A DNA stretch of 64,000 bases from assembly GCA_002715485.1 (NCBI GenBank), contig PAZL01000040.1, forward strand, positions 82,507 to 146,506. Direction: 5' to 3'. The DNA is from Aequorivita sp. (GTDB lineage Bacteria > Bacteroidota > Bacteroidia > Flavobacteriales > Flavobacteriaceae). This document shows positions 49,701-59,350 of this stretch, one piece after another. How positions within the stretch are numbered: position 1 is the first letter of the stretch; every line of letters begins with the position of its first letter. The notes under the pieces are model-generated. The model saw only the letters and a program-made list of their open reading frames with translations, was not told where the DNA came from and did not search any database. A program made the position numbers and the translations under genes.

Positions 49701-52529
49701 AACAGCAACTGTATTCAAGCCTGTGTCAGAACAGGTAAAACTCACCGTGGCGGCTAATGGGCTTCCAGCAAGTACTGTATAACCTCCGCAATCTACACTA
49801 ACACTAAAAAGCAAATCTTCTGCATTTACCGTGGCATTTCCGCTTCCGTCAAGAGTAACGTCCAATACTGGCGCAGTTACTTCATAATCGTAATCTATAC
49901 CCCAACTGTTTATTGTACCAGCGTCTGGGCTCACAACGTCAGAAACCGTAAGCTCCCATAATCCCATAGTGCTTTCTCCATCAAATACTGACAGTGGGTT
50001 GTTTGGTATGAAAGAACCATTTATTGTAGGCACTGATCCTGCACATTCATTTTCCACAGCAGTGGCAGCTTCATCATCTAAAACAGCAACAATATTATCT
50101 CCGGAACACCCAAATCCACTTGTTGTTCTTCCAGGCCTATCAATTATTGTAGCCATTGTTCCCGATGGTGATTTTATTGTAACAATTACGTCACCAACCC
50201 AGGTATGGGATATATTGAGATTTACATCCAAATCTGTAATGACTACATTTTCAGTAACATTCATATTCACAGTAACACCGGTAGGATTATTATCAGGAAT
50301 TGCCGTTCCGGGACTGCTTGTTTGAGTTCCTGTCATTGGTATAGTTCCTGAGCCCATACATATAATTTCTGGGGGGTCATTGGTTACATTAATATCATCT
50401 GTTAAAGTAGTTGGTACTCCAGTACAGAAATCGTTCACTATATATGTTACGGTTACCAAACCTGAGCCGCCCACAGTTGGGTCAAATGTAAAAGTAGTAC
50501 CATTGCCATCATCGGTTACCCCTAGCCCACTATAAACACCTCCCGTTGGGTTTCCGCCAGATAGTCCTGTTTGAATTCCGTCAGAAAGACAAACTTCATC
50601 AATAATATCCAAACTCGAAAAAGATGGTGGCAAATCAAAAGCTTCTGTCCCATCAGTTTTACTTCCCGAAGAACCTTGAATGGCACTATAACCAAGACCT
50701 CTTCTTGCAAAAGCTTCCCAAATGGCACATTGATTAGCCCCACCGTACATTGCCATATCAGCTGCTAAAATAGCGTCACGGCCATCTACAAAACCAGGTT
50801 GGCTTGGTTGTAATTTTAAGCCTTCTGTAACCAACGCCAAAGAAATGTTATTCCCGCCAGTACCATTATAAAAATCTGTATCAAATCCATGTATAGCTAT
50901 AAGCTCCCAAGTCATTTCCCACAACATTTCTGCCCAAACAGAGCCAACCCCGTGCGGCGCTACTTCAGTCTTAATATCATCATAGGTATGTGGGTTTACC
51001 CCAAAATTAGTACTGTACGGCCAAGTTCTTATACCTGGTCCGCCAGGGCCTTCGCCAATCAACCAAGTGCCAACACCTCTTGAGTCTGGTCCAGTATCTC
51101 CACTTTCCATGGTAAGCATTAAGCCATAATAATCGCTCCAGCCTTCTCCCATTTGTTCTGCTCCGCCTAATGTGCTCAACCTATTTGAAATTCCATGTCC
51201 GTATTCATGGATAATTACCATATTATCCAAATCACCATCCCTAGAATTACAAACATACATTTGCATACGCGGTCTAGATCCGTCTCCAGGAGTTGCAAAA
51301 TTAGCATTACAAGTTCCAGATCCATCCTGAGCTTCAGCATTTACCGGATCATTTCCCACCCCGCCGTTTCCGTAATTATTCTGCTGAAAATTTCCACTAG
51401 CTTCATCAAAACCATATTGATATGCTACATCGTGTATAATGTTTGTCCAATAAAACAAGTTAGTAATTGCGGCGTTTTCGGATTGGTCACCAGCACTATA
51501 TGTAGTGTTTAATGGAAAATCAAAAATCAAATTCCCGCCAGGACTAAAAGCATATTTACCGTCTGGATTATTATTTGCGTTATCATCATCATACGCATCC
51601 ACATTATTTCCGCGGGTGTTGGTAAATTCTGGGGTGTCATCTCCATTAGTATCGTGCCAGCCAAAAGGTGAGGCAGTTAAATTCTCTGGATTTGTCACTA
51701 ATGTACGGGTTCCGTAATTTGGGTTTTCAACGGGCATTGCGTATACTCTATAACTTGCTGCGGGTGGTGCGAAATTTTCTGAAAAAACAGCCTTATTTTT
51801 TACTGGCTCATTCATTGGACCAATGAATGGCGCCGACGGCGTAGCTGAAGCATGAACATGGTCTTTGTGATTTCCCAAAATATTACAAGAGATTGTCCAA
51901 TTATCTTTGTCTATTATTTTTCCGGTTGAAGCATCTACTCGAAAATTCCACCAGTCTGAAGAATTCTTTTCAGCAACGGAAAGCTCCCAAACCAAATAGG
52001 TTCCAATACCTTCCCGATAATAATACATTAATTTGGCAGGAATTTCCTCTGAAGAAATACCTGCTTTATTAAAGACAGTAGCTTTATTTTTACCTCCAAT
52101 GCTTTTTACTTCTTGAAGATTTGTAACTGTGTAACCCATTTGGCTTGCAACAGAAGTTACTGCCTGTCTGGCTGAAATTCCTTGCAAACTACTCTTAACA
52201 GTCGTTTGTACATCGGCTAAGAATTTATTGTGCTCCATTAAAACCTTTCCGTTTCTGTCAATGTGCACGCTGGATTCAGTTCCATAAACTTCCAAACCGT
52301 TAATAGCCTGCCTTATATATACATGGCGAATACCACTAATACTACTCACATGCTCCTTTGTGATAACATATACAGAACTGGGCTGTTTAATAAGTTTTTC
52401 TAGTGAAATTGATGATGGCTTAGCAGCCATCTTTTGGGTTTCCTTTTCTTTTTCTGGATTTTTTTGTTGTGCAGATAGCTGAATAGTGAGCAAGCACAAC
52501 AACATTAAGAGTAGTGTTGATCTTTTCAT
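46707..52529 (-). CDS. Giant M36 (fungalysin) metalloprotease with HYR-like repeats, proprotein-convertase-like P domain and T9SS sorting domain
   Basis: HEYGHGISNRLS, GEGWSDYYGLM, P-domain-like segment, repeated AVCQNITVQLDASGN..., C-terminal LQMYPNPAKHTVMI...KRLIKE. Confidence 0.95.
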   Translation of the reverse strand: MKRSTLLLMLLCLLTIQLSAQQKNPEKEKETQKMAAKPSSISLEKLIKQPSSVYVITKEHVSSISGIRHVYIRQAINGLEVYGTESSVHIDRNGKVLMEHNKFLADVQTTVKSSLQGISARQAVTSVASQMGYTVTNLQEVKSIGGKNKATVFNKAGISSEEIPAKLMYYYREGIGTYLVWELSVAEKNSSDWWNFRVDASTGKIIDKDNWTISCNILGNHKDHVHASATPSAPFIGPMNEPVKNKAVFSENFAPPAASYRVYAMPVENPNYGTRTLVTNPENLTASPFGWHDTNGDDTPEFTNTRGNNVDAYDDDNANNNPDGKYAFSPGGNLIFDFPLNTTYSAGDQSENAAITNLFYWTNIIHDVAYQYGFDEASGNFQQNNYGNGGVGNDPVNAEAQDGSGTCNANFATPGDGSRPRMQMYVCNSRDGDLDNMVIIHEYGHGISNRLSTLGGAEQMGEGWSDYYGLMLTMESGDTGPDSRGVGTWLIGEGPGGPGIRTWPYSTNFGVNPHTYDDIKTEVAPHGVGSVWAEMLWEMTWELIAIHGFDTDFYNGTGGNNISLALVTEGLKLQPSQPGFVDGRDAILAADMAMYGGANQCAIWEAFARRGLGYSAIQGSSGSKTDGTEAFDLPPSFSSLDIIDEVCLSDGIQTGLSGGNPTGGVYSGLGVTDDGNGTTFTFDPTVGGSGLVTVTYIVNDFCTGVPTTLTDDINVTNDPPEIICMGSGTIPMTGTQTSSPGTAIPDNNPTGVTVNMNVTENVVITDLDVNLNISHTWVGDVIVTIKSPSGTMATIIDRPGRTTSGFGCSGDNIVAVLDDEAATAVENECAGSVPTINGSFIPNNPLSVFDGESTMGLWELTVSDVVSPDAGTINSWGIDYDYEVTAPVLDVTLDGSGNATVNAEDLLFSVSVDCGGYTVLAGSPLAATVSFTCSDTGLNTVAVEVTNDNGATSTCSAIVNVIGGGGGGGPFVCPGNITQDNDPGICGAVVNYTVESPSGCGGSSPLATGVATLELISSAGGTGNRSGVSYNPSADRYYSVNAGSGAYPIDCFDGTSGVLLNNIASGLSYRGAWWNPSLNQSEGNGISTNGVVLTNLSGDCPSGTTTPILPDNQPNVQSCGDLDYDNNEIIYYDTSSIRQVDRATGTTNGNLTLTGIPGGSVYASYSVGYTGIVGYEYAIYDNTTQSVHLYDRITGAYAAASSIGLTTSDFGFAYENGLAWIYANDRWNGFTIFGAPSGTITQTAGLPSGSTFPVGTTTNTFEYDDGVNPVQTCSFDVTINDAEAPVAVCQNIIVQLDASGNASIIPSDVDGGSTDNCGIASLSVSPSIFTCANVGANNVTLTVTDVNGNSSTCTAVVTVEDNVAPAAVCQNITVQLDASGNVSITAGDVDGGSTDACGIVTSSIDITDFTCADIGTNNVVLTVTDVNGNSSTCVAVVTVEDDFPPTIVCPANITANTDLGMCSAVVGFPMALGQDNCSVTVSQTGGLASGSAFPVGVNTVEFTATDNSGNTAVCSFTITVVDNEVPTMVCQNITIQLDASGNASITAADVDGGSTDNCGIASISVSPSTFDCSDVGDNPVVLTVTDVNGNSNICTAIVTIEDITPPVAVCQNITVELDPVTGTVTIAGTDINGGSTDACGIDTYSLDIDTFDCSNIGDNTVVLTVTDVNGNISTCTAIVTIEDNTNPELICQDFTLELGADGTAILDPNDVIASNTDNCGIATVAVDITEFSCADIGTPVTVQVFASDVNGNLSTCTAVVTVVDLLAPVLTCPADQTVDPGAGNLFYIVPDYFTTGEATAVDNCTAPVTLTTQDPAEGTPLSDGVYTITLTAEDEYGNVSTCTFELTVESVLGAGDNNADIGSLQMYPNPAKHTVMIGNPQSLSLEKLSIFDLRGRMVKSIDLRSMGTEKTIDISEMAAATYLVIIQGENGQTTKRLIKE
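47470..48700 (-). repeat. Intragenic ~80-aa HYR-like tandem repeats of the M36 protease
   Basis: Repeated (A/T)VCQN(I)TVQLDASGN....DVDGGSTD(N/A)CGI....LTVTDVNGNSSTCTAVVTVED; boundaries approximate. Confidence 0.85.
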
Positions 52530-52644
52530 TTTTGAAATTTGATTTAGTTAGTTCTTTAAATGTATAATAAAATCGTCATTATCAACCAATTGTCATCATA
52601 TATTTGAAAAATAAAATTTTACACAAAATATTATATCCATAAAA

Positions 52645-52668
52645 AAAGCCCCCCAAATGGGAGGCTTT
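52645..52668 (-). terminator. Terminator downstream of cspA
   Basis: AAAGCC-c-CCC-aaat-GGG-a-GGCTTT; T-run on the minus strand. Confidence 0.8.
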
Positions 52669-52689
52669 GTCTTAAAAAAATTGTGTGTA

Positions 52690-52881
52690 TTAAATCACTT
52701 TTACGTTTACCGCGTTCAATCCTTTTTTGCCTTCTTGAAGATCAAATTCTACTTCGTCACCTTCGCGAACTTCGTCGATTAGGCCTGAAATGTGTACAAA
52801 ATGTTCTTTGTTGGTTCCTTCTTCAGTGATAAAACCAAAACCTTTGGTGTCGTTGAAGAATTTTACTGTTCCTTTGTTCAT
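52690..52881 (-). CDS. cspA: Cold-shock domain protein
   Basis: GTVKFFNDTKGFGFITEEGTNKEHFVHISGL. Confidence 0.97.
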   Translation of the reverse strand: MNKGTVKFFNDTKGFGFITEEGTNKEHFVHISGLIDEVREGDEVEFDLQEGKKGLNAVNVKVI

Positions 52882-53043
52882 TGTATTTAATTAAAATATT
52901 TATAATAAGTGGCAAAGATAATCTTATAAATGACAATTATTGATTTTTAACAATATTTATTTCAAAAACTTAAAATTTTAAATTTTTTTCTGAAATTTAA
53001 TAATAAATCCAAATATTTGATAAAGCATTGCCTATTTTAGCTT

Positions 53044-54726
53044 TTACTTAGCTACAATTCTACGTTTTTTGGCTGAAATTTTATTCTTAAGCCATACGGG
53101 ATAGCACGAATCATCCTCTGCCTCAAAGATATTAATCGTTTCGTCTTTTCCGTTTTTTAGTAACTCTGCCTGTTTCTTTCCTAAAATTTCACCCGCAGTT
53201 TGCAACCCTGAGTAACCGGCACCCGCAACTCCGTGACTCACAATACTAGCGCCACATAAATAAAGATTTTTTATTTCACTTTTTGCCCCATAGGCGAAAG
53301 GCCCAATCTGTGTAAGCTTCTTTTCGGTACCGTAAACACTTCCCCTTGTTGAATTTATGTAGTATTCATTGGTTATTGGCGTACCCAATTCTTTTTGTAC
53401 AATATGGTTACGAACATCTGGCAATACTTTTTCCAATGTCTTTATCATTTTCTCCGTAAGCAAGTCTTTAAATTGTAGGTATTCCCTTGAACGCGGATCT
53501 GTTTCATTTTTAAATTTCTCAAATATTTTATAATCCAAATAGGTAATAGCCTCTATGCTGTGGTGCTTACCGTCAAAACTTGACGGATCTTTTAAGGTAG
53601 TGCAGCTTATAAACATCCCTTCAAATGCGGCATCTGTAGTTACGTCTGGAATCATCATTCGTTCATAAACTACATCCATATCTTCATTTGGCATTAACCA
53701 AATATTTCCCGAATCCATTCCTGCGGCCCTTAAATCCATAGCGACCGTAAGAAAGAGCATTAGTGAAGTGCAGGAATAGGTTGTTTTGCTCAATTTTTTT
53801 TTGAGTTTTCTGCTTAGATTTTCTTCACCTATAAGCTTTTGATATGTAATGTTTGGGTCTGCATTTGAAATTATACGTTTGGCAAACAACTTCTCCCCGC
53901 TTTCCAATTCAACGCCCACAGCCGTTTTCTTTCTTTCGCCCTCCAGCAGTATTTTCTTTACTGATTGTTTTGTTCTCACTTCGCTACCGTGCTTTTTTAC
54001 AGCATTGGTCATAGCCTTTACAATTGCAGCACCACCCCCGCAAGGATAAAAACCTCCATTAAAATAATGGTCCATAACTGCACAATGTAACGGAAAACTC
54101 GCCTTGGATGGAGCAAGTCCGTGATCGCCAAACTGGATGTTAAGGATTTTTTTAAGAAGCGGATCTTTAATATGCCAATCAATAACCCTTTTGAGGCTAA
54201 AGAGCGCATACTTACCCATATTCTTGGTACGGAAAGGAATGGTGAGATGCTGCCAAAATCCTTCCACATTGGGAAGTAGTTGCAATTCTGCGCTCACGTT
54301 TCTTACCAAGTTTAAATATTTGATAATACTTTTTTCTTCCTTTGGAAATCTTTCAATAAGCGCAACGACCAAATCATCAAAATTTCCCGGAAAATCAAAA
54401 CGCTCTTCTCCAATATATGCATGTTCATAACCAGAAGGATTCATTCTGAAAAAAGAAAGATCCCCCGCAATGCCCAATGCTTTGTATAGTTGAGCCGTGG
54501 ATTGCCCATTTTCCAAAAGCCCAACATAGTGAACGCCCGGTGTAAAACGATGGCCGTTTAAATAAAAACTATGGCACCAGCCGCCAGGAACCTCATGCTG
54601 CTCCAAAACCAAAACTTTTTGCCCAGCTTGAGCTAGACAAATAGCCGCAGAAAGGCCACCAACACCACTACCAATAATGATTGTGTCAAAAATTTTTTCC
54701 GTGGAGGCTGGGAAAGTATTTTTCAA
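53044..54726 (-). CDS. FAD-dependent oxidoreductase of the CrtI/CrtISO/retinol-saturase type
   Basis: DTIIIGSGVGGLSAAICLAQAGQKVLVLEQHEVPGGWCHSF; LYLCGASIVSHGVAGAGYSG. Confidence 0.88.
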   Translation of the reverse strand: MKNTFPASTEKIFDTIIIGSGVGGLSAAICLAQAGQKVLVLEQHEVPGGWCHSFYLNGHRFTPGVHYVGLLENGQSTAQLYKALGIAGDLSFFRMNPSGYEHAYIGEERFDFPGNFDDLVVALIERFPKEEKSIIKYLNLVRNVSAELQLLPNVEGFWQHLTIPFRTKNMGKYALFSLKRVIDWHIKDPLLKKILNIQFGDHGLAPSKASFPLHCAVMDHYFNGGFYPCGGGAAIVKAMTNAVKKHGSEVRTKQSVKKILLEGERKKTAVGVELESGEKLFAKRIISNADPNITYQKLIGEENLSRKLKKKLSKTTYSCTSLMLFLTVAMDLRAAGMDSGNIWLMPNEDMDVVYERMMIPDVTTDAAFEGMFISCTTLKDPSSFDGKHHSIEAITYLDYKIFEKFKNETDPRSREYLQFKDLLTEKMIKTLEKVLPDVRNHIVQKELGTPITNEYYINSTRGSVYGTEKKLTQIGPFAYGAKSEIKNLYLCGASIVSHGVAGAGYSGLQTAGEILGKKQAELLKNGKDETINIFEAEDDSCYPVWLKNKISAKKRRIVAK

Positions 54727-54823
54727 CCGTATAAATTTTGTTTAATTATTCTTAATTGAATTTAAACAAAGCTATGGTTTTTATTTAAATGGCAGTATGG
54801 CACTTCTGATATTTTAAAAAAAA

Positions 54824-56029
54824 TTACAAATCAACCACAATTTGGTTTTTCAAAATATCCTCAAAAGTTTCCCGCTTTCTTATTAAATGCGCTTTCCCTT
54901 TATACCAAAGTACCTCTGCAGGGCGATAACGGGAATTGTAATTGCTCGCCATAGTAAAACAATACGCCCCAGCGTTGTGGAACGAAAGTATATCACCTTC
55001 GTGGACTTCAGGAATACGTCGGTTGTTCGCAAAAGTATCGGTTTCACAAATGTAACCCGTTACTGTGTAAAAACGATCCCTTCCGTGCGGGCGTGAAACA
55101 TTTGAAATTTCATGCTGCGACCCGTAAAGCATAGGACGAATCAAATGGTTAAAACCACTATCCACTTGTGCAAAAACGGTAGAAGTAGTCTGCTTAATAA
55201 CATTCACCTTTACCAAAAATTGTCCAGCTTCGCTTACCAAAAACTTGCCGGGCTCAAAAGCCAAGGTTAATTTTTTACCGTGTTTTTTACAAAATTCGTT
55301 GAATCTTTTACTTAGTTTTTTTCCCAATTCCTCAACATTTGTTTCAATGTCGCCTTCTTTATAGGGCACCTTAAAACCACTTCCGAAGTCGATAAATTCC
55401 AGATTATCAAAATTTTCAGCAGCATTGAAAAGTATTTCGGAAGCATACAGAAAAACATCAATATCCAAAATATCACTCCCCGTATGCATGTGGATCCCAT
55501 TGATGTTCATTCCCGTATTTTCAACTATCCTTTTCAGCAAAGGCATTTGGTGAATCGAAATCCCAAACTTACTATCAATGTGCCCCACTGAGATATTTGC
55601 GTTCCCTCCCGCCATAACGTGTGGATTTATGCGAATACAAACTGGAGTTTTAGGATGTTTGGTACCGAATTGCTCCAAAATGGAAAGGTTATCTATATTA
55701 ATCTGCACGCCAAGTTTTGCGGCTTTTTCAATTTCTTCCAATGAAATTCCGTTGGGTGTGTAAATTATATCCTCAGGCTTTGCCCCAGCTTCAAGGCCGA
55801 GCATCACTTCTTGGATTGAAACCGTATCCAAACCACTCCCCATATTAATGAGCAATTTCAACACGGAGATATTGGAAAGTGCCTTTACCGCATAATTTAT
55901 TCTTAAACCATCCACCTTATCAAAAGCGCTGGTCAAACGTTTATACTGCTTTTCAATTTTAGCGGCATCATAAACATAAACAGGGCTTCCGAATTCTTGG
56001 GCTATTGCCAGAAGGTCTTGATTTTTCAT
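54824..56029 (-). CDS. lysA: Diaminopimelate decarboxylase
   Basis: GSPVYVYDAAKIEKQY, INYAVKALSN, FEPGKFLV, ICETDTFANNR. Confidence 0.96.
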   Translation of the reverse strand: MKNQDLLAIAQEFGSPVYVYDAAKIEKQYKRLTSAFDKVDGLRINYAVKALSNISVLKLLINMGSGLDTVSIQEVMLGLEAGAKPEDIIYTPNGISLEEIEKAAKLGVQINIDNLSILEQFGTKHPKTPVCIRINPHVMAGGNANISVGHIDSKFGISIHQMPLLKRIVENTGMNINGIHMHTGSDILDIDVFLYASEILFNAAENFDNLEFIDFGSGFKVPYKEGDIETNVEELGKKLSKRFNEFCKKHGKKLTLAFEPGKFLVSEAGQFLVKVNVIKQTTSTVFAQVDSGFNHLIRPMLYGSQHEISNVSRPHGRDRFYTVTGYICETDTFANNRRIPEVHEGDILSFHNAGAYCFTMASNYNSRYRPAEVLWYKGKAHLIRKRETFEDILKNQIVVDL

Positions 56030-56186
56030 TTCTTTAGAATAAATTTTAAAAATTAAAGGCGCAAAAATAGCGAGGAAACCCGAATTACTTCATTAATAAT
56101 CACTTAAATTTTCATATTTATGAAATCCAGTAGATTTTCGAAACGTAAAGCTTCAAAAAACATTAGTCCATTCCTGCAACATTTGT

Positions 56187-56194
56187 TATTTTTG
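56187..56194 (+). promoter_or_regulatory. Putative -7 box TATTTTTG upstream of sucC
   Basis: TAnnTTTG match about 31 nt before the ATG. Confidence 0.5.
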
Positions 56195-56224
56195 CCTTCC
56201 ATAAACAAGTACAAAACCGCTACT

Positions 56225-57415
56225 ATGAATTTACACGAATATCAGGGAAAAGAAATTTTAAACAGCTTTGGCGTTGAAATACAACGCGGTATCGTGGCAA
56301 CCACTCCAAAAGAGGCTGTGGAAGCCGCAAAAAAACTTACCGAACAAACCGGAACTGGCTGGCACGTTATAAAAGCACAAGTTCACGCCGGTGGCCGCGG
56401 TAAAGGCGGAGGTGTAAAGCTTGCCAAAAACCTACAGGAAGTTGAGGATATAGCTGGTAAAATAATTGGGATGGACCTTGTTACTCCGCAAACATCTGCA
56501 GAGGGAAAAAGAGTTCACCAGGTTTTGATTGCTGAAGATGTTTACTATCCCGGCGATAGTGAGCCAGAAGAGTATTATATGAGCGTGCTTTTAAATCGTT
56601 CCACAGGAAGAAATATGATTATGTATTCTACCGAAGGTGGAATGGACATTGAAACCGTTGCCGAGGAAACCCCACATTTAATTTTTACCGAAGAAATTGA
56701 TCCGGCCGTGGGCCTTTTGGGATTTCAGGCGCGAAGAGTGGCTTTTAATCTTGGTTTGAGCGGAAAGGCTTTCAAGGAAATGACAAAATTTGTTACCGCG
56801 CTTTACAAAGCTTACAATGAATCTGACTCTTCGCTTTTTGAAATTAACCCAGTATTAAAAACAAGTGATGATAAAATCATCGCCGTGGATGCAAAAGTGA
56901 GTATTGATGATAATGCACTTTACCGCCACAAAGACTATATGGAAATGCGCGATAAGCGTGAGGAAAACCCCGTGGAAGTTGAAGCAAAAGAAAAAGGCCT
57001 AAACTATGTTGACCTTGACGGAAACGTAGGCTGTATGGTTAATGGCGCCGGACTTGCTATGGCAACGATGGACTTAATTAAACAAGCAGGTGGTGAGCCT
57101 GCAAACTTCCTAGACGTAGGTGGAACCGCTGATGCCGAACGCGTTGAAGCAGCCTTCAAACTAATCTTGAAAGACCCGAACGTAAAAGCAATCTTGATAA
57201 ATATTTTTGGTGGAATTGTACGTTGCGACCGCGTGGCGCAAGGAGTTATTGACGCCTATAAAAACATGGGAACCATCAATATTCCAATTATTGTACGCTT
57301 GCAGGGAACGAATGCTGATATAGCAAAAAAACTTATTGACGATAGCGGACTGGACGTTCAGAGCGCTATTGAATTTCAAGAGGCCGCAGATAAAGTAAAA
57401 GCAGTTCTTTCATAA
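56225..57415 (+). CDS. sucC: Succinyl-CoA ligase (ADP-forming) beta subunit
   Basis: MNLHEYQGKEILNSFGV, KAQVHAGGRGKGGGVKLA, NIFGGIVRCDRVA; start reassigned from 56120. Confidence 0.97.
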   Translation: MNLHEYQGKEILNSFGVEIQRGIVATTPKEAVEAAKKLTEQTGTGWHVIKAQVHAGGRGKGGGVKLAKNLQEVEDIAGKIIGMDLVTPQTSAEGKRVHQVLIAEDVYYPGDSEPEEYYMSVLLNRSTGRNMIMYSTEGGMDIETVAEETPHLIFTEEIDPAVGLLGFQARRVAFNLGLSGKAFKEMTKFVTALYKAYNESDSSLFEINPVLKTSDDKIIAVDAKVSIDDNALYRHKDYMEMRDKREENPVEVEAKEKGLNYVDLDGNVGCMVNGAGLAMATMDLIKQAGGEPANFLDVGGTADAERVEAAFKLILKDPNVKAILINIFGGIVRCDRVAQGVIDAYKNMGTINIPIIVRLQGTNADIAKKLIDDSGLDVQSAIEFQEAADKVKAVLS

Positions 57416-57432
57416 ATATAATTTATAATTGC

Positions 57433-57466
57433 AAAAGCCCTTCGCACTTGCAAGGGCTTTTTTTTG
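57433..57466 (+). terminator. Terminator after sucC
   Basis: AAAAGCCCTT-cgcacttgc-AAGGGCTTTT plus T-run. Confidence 0.9.
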
Positions 57467-57477
57467 AAATAAAAAGT

Positions 57478-57873
57478 ATGGAACGCAACCCCAAATCCCT
57501 TCTTAGTGATTTGATAAATATGGTGATGGCCGACGGAAAAATCAAATCTTCCGAAATAGATTTTATCCAGAAATTGGCCAGACGTATGGAAATTTCGGAT
57601 AGAGAATTGGTAGATCTATTTGAGAACCCTCAACCCTCACGCCCCGTTTTCAGTGAGGTGGAGCGCATCACACATTTCTACAAATTAATCTTGATGATGA
57701 ATATAGATAATGAAGCCCACGAATCTGAAATTATAGCTTTAAAAAATTTCGGACTTAAAATGGGCATTCGCCCCATTGTTGCAGATCAGATTTTGAAAAA
57801 AATGAATGAATCTGAAGAAAAGTTGGTGCCAGCTGAAGAACTCCTGAAAATTTTTAAAATATATTACAACTAG
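57478..57873 (+). CDS. TerB-like (DjlA N-terminal-like) protein
   Basis: LLSDLINMVMADGKIKSSEIDFIQKLARRM; likely start MERNPKSLL. Confidence 0.8.
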   Translation: MERNPKSLLSDLINMVMADGKIKSSEIDFIQKLARRMEISDRELVDLFENPQPSRPVFSEVERITHFYKLILMMNIDNEAHESEIIALKNFGLKMGIRPIVADQILKKMNESEEKLVPAEELLKIFKIYYN

Positions 57874-59144
57874 CCGGCAATCATTTTATCAATCATCGAA
57901 ACATCCCATTCGGAATCAAAAGAATTTTTGGCCTGCCCCAATAGTGTTTTCATCTCTCCCTTAATCACCGTTATGTAATTATCCTCTGCGGCTGGTTGCT
58001 TTTGAAGATAGACCAGCATCCACAATAGTTTTTCAACCATCACCGGATCGTGTTTACAATAGGTACGCAGTGATGCCATCACATTATACATCAATTCCTT
58101 AAAAGTAACAACTGCTACTTTGAGGATTGCATTTTCTTCATGTATAATAATCCCGTTATCATTTTTTTGCATCCGAAGGGCAAATAAATCGGTTAAATAG
58201 TCAATGGCATTTATAGCAGTACCGGGATCGTTTATTCCTGGGGACATTGCTTTTACCGCAATTTCAGTGATTTGCTTAAATGCAAGCACGTAATTATCTT
58301 CTACTAATTCTCCCCTGGCAAAACTAATGTTTGAAATAATGGAATCTACCACATTATCATCAAGTTCTTTTTCTGACTTTAGAAAAACCGCATTGTTTAG
58401 CACAAATAGCCCCTTCGGGATGGTTATATAGATTTTGGTTTCCTTTTCATCGCAAATCCTTAAGATATTTTTGATTGAAATATTCTGAAAATAGCCACTG
58501 CGTCCTGCTTTATATTCGTGCCAGTTTGAAGTTTGGGGGAATTCTTTGGTTTGCCCCTCTTCAGATTCAATCAACTTTTTAAGTCTTCTTTCTGCATTTT
58601 CAAAAATGGTATCCAGAATGTTGTTAATCTGTATGCTCTGTGAGATATTATGAATGAAATATATAAAAGCAACCAAACACAGTATCGTAAAAACAATTCC
58701 CAAAAGCACCGAAAAACCTGGGAGCGTATACTTATCCTCACTGGGCTCAACAGAAAAAAGAATAAAAATATTGTAAAGAATCGTGGCTAGATATATTCCC
58801 AAAATTACTTGATGGTGCTTGTCACTAATCAGTCCCGGAAGCAATCGGGGCGAATAATTATTAGAGGCTTGACTTAGCAATAACATTACCATTGAAAAAC
58901 TAAAAACCATTAAAGAAATGAGCCCTCCCAAGCAAGCACTTAGCACTGTGAGCGCAGTATCTCCGTCTTCTACCATCAATACGGGAAATACCTGCATGAT
59001 ATCTCTGGAAATACCGTGTTGTTCCAAATAAATCATTAAAAGGGCTATAAAAAAACCGGAAATAGCGAAAAGTGTGGGGTAAAAAGCAATTTTGCTTTCA
59101 ATTGTATTAAAGAAATCAAAAATGCGAATGAAAAGTTTTTTCAT
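57870..59144 (-). CDS. DUF2254 family membrane protein
   Basis: TM-rich N-terminus, SMVMLLLSQASNNYSPRLLPGLISDKHHQVILGIYLATILYN, SPGINDPGTAINAIDYL. Confidence 0.9.
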   Translation of the reverse strand: MKKLFIRIFDFFNTIESKIAFYPTLFAISGFFIALLMIYLEQHGISRDIMQVFPVLMVEDGDTALTVLSACLGGLISLMVFSFSMVMLLLSQASNNYSPRLLPGLISDKHHQVILGIYLATILYNIFILFSVEPSEDKYTLPGFSVLLGIVFTILCLVAFIYFIHNISQSIQINNILDTIFENAERRLKKLIESEEGQTKEFPQTSNWHEYKAGRSGYFQNISIKNILRICDEKETKIYITIPKGLFVLNNAVFLKSEKELDDNVVDSIISNISFARGELVEDNYVLAFKQITEIAVKAMSPGINDPGTAINAIDYLTDLFALRMQKNDNGIIIHEENAILKVAVVTFKELMYNVMASLRTYCKHDPVMVEKLLWMLVYLQKQPAAEDNYITVIKGEMKTLLGQAKNSFDSEWDVSMIDKMIAG

Positions 59145-59265
59145 AAATGTCAGTTAGTGATTCTTAAAAATACTGAAACCCCCAATCAAAATTCTTAAAA
59201 ATGAATTAAATATTCTAAACCTTCACATCCGTAGTGTCAAAAAGTCATCGCAATACCCTCATTTA

Positions 59266-59280
59266 CAGTCAAAATGTCTG
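59266..59280. promoter_or_regulatory. Imperfect inverted repeat CAGTCA-AAA-TGTCTG upstream of hsp20
   Basis: One-mismatch palindrome 71 nt before the hsp20 ATG. Confidence 0.35.
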
Positions 59281-59350
59281 TTGTTTTAAATTGGAATTAT
59301 TATTGAATAATAAGTTGAAAAACAAATAAAAATTTAAACAATATAAAGTT

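Noticed and set aside
52532-52553. 22-nt similarity TTGAAATTTGATTTAGTTAGTT with 59783-59804 (20/22 match)
   Set aside because: AT-rich low complexity and different gene contexts (5' leader of M36 versus 3' end of hsp20); likely chance or a common leader style.
56120-56224. N-terminal extension of sucC
   Set aside because: MNLHEYQGKEIL is the canonical SucC start, and the extension contains a likely -7 box.
57448-57873. Tellurite-resistance (ter) stress or defence cluster
   Set aside because: Only a single TerB-like gene; no terC/D/E or associated genes.
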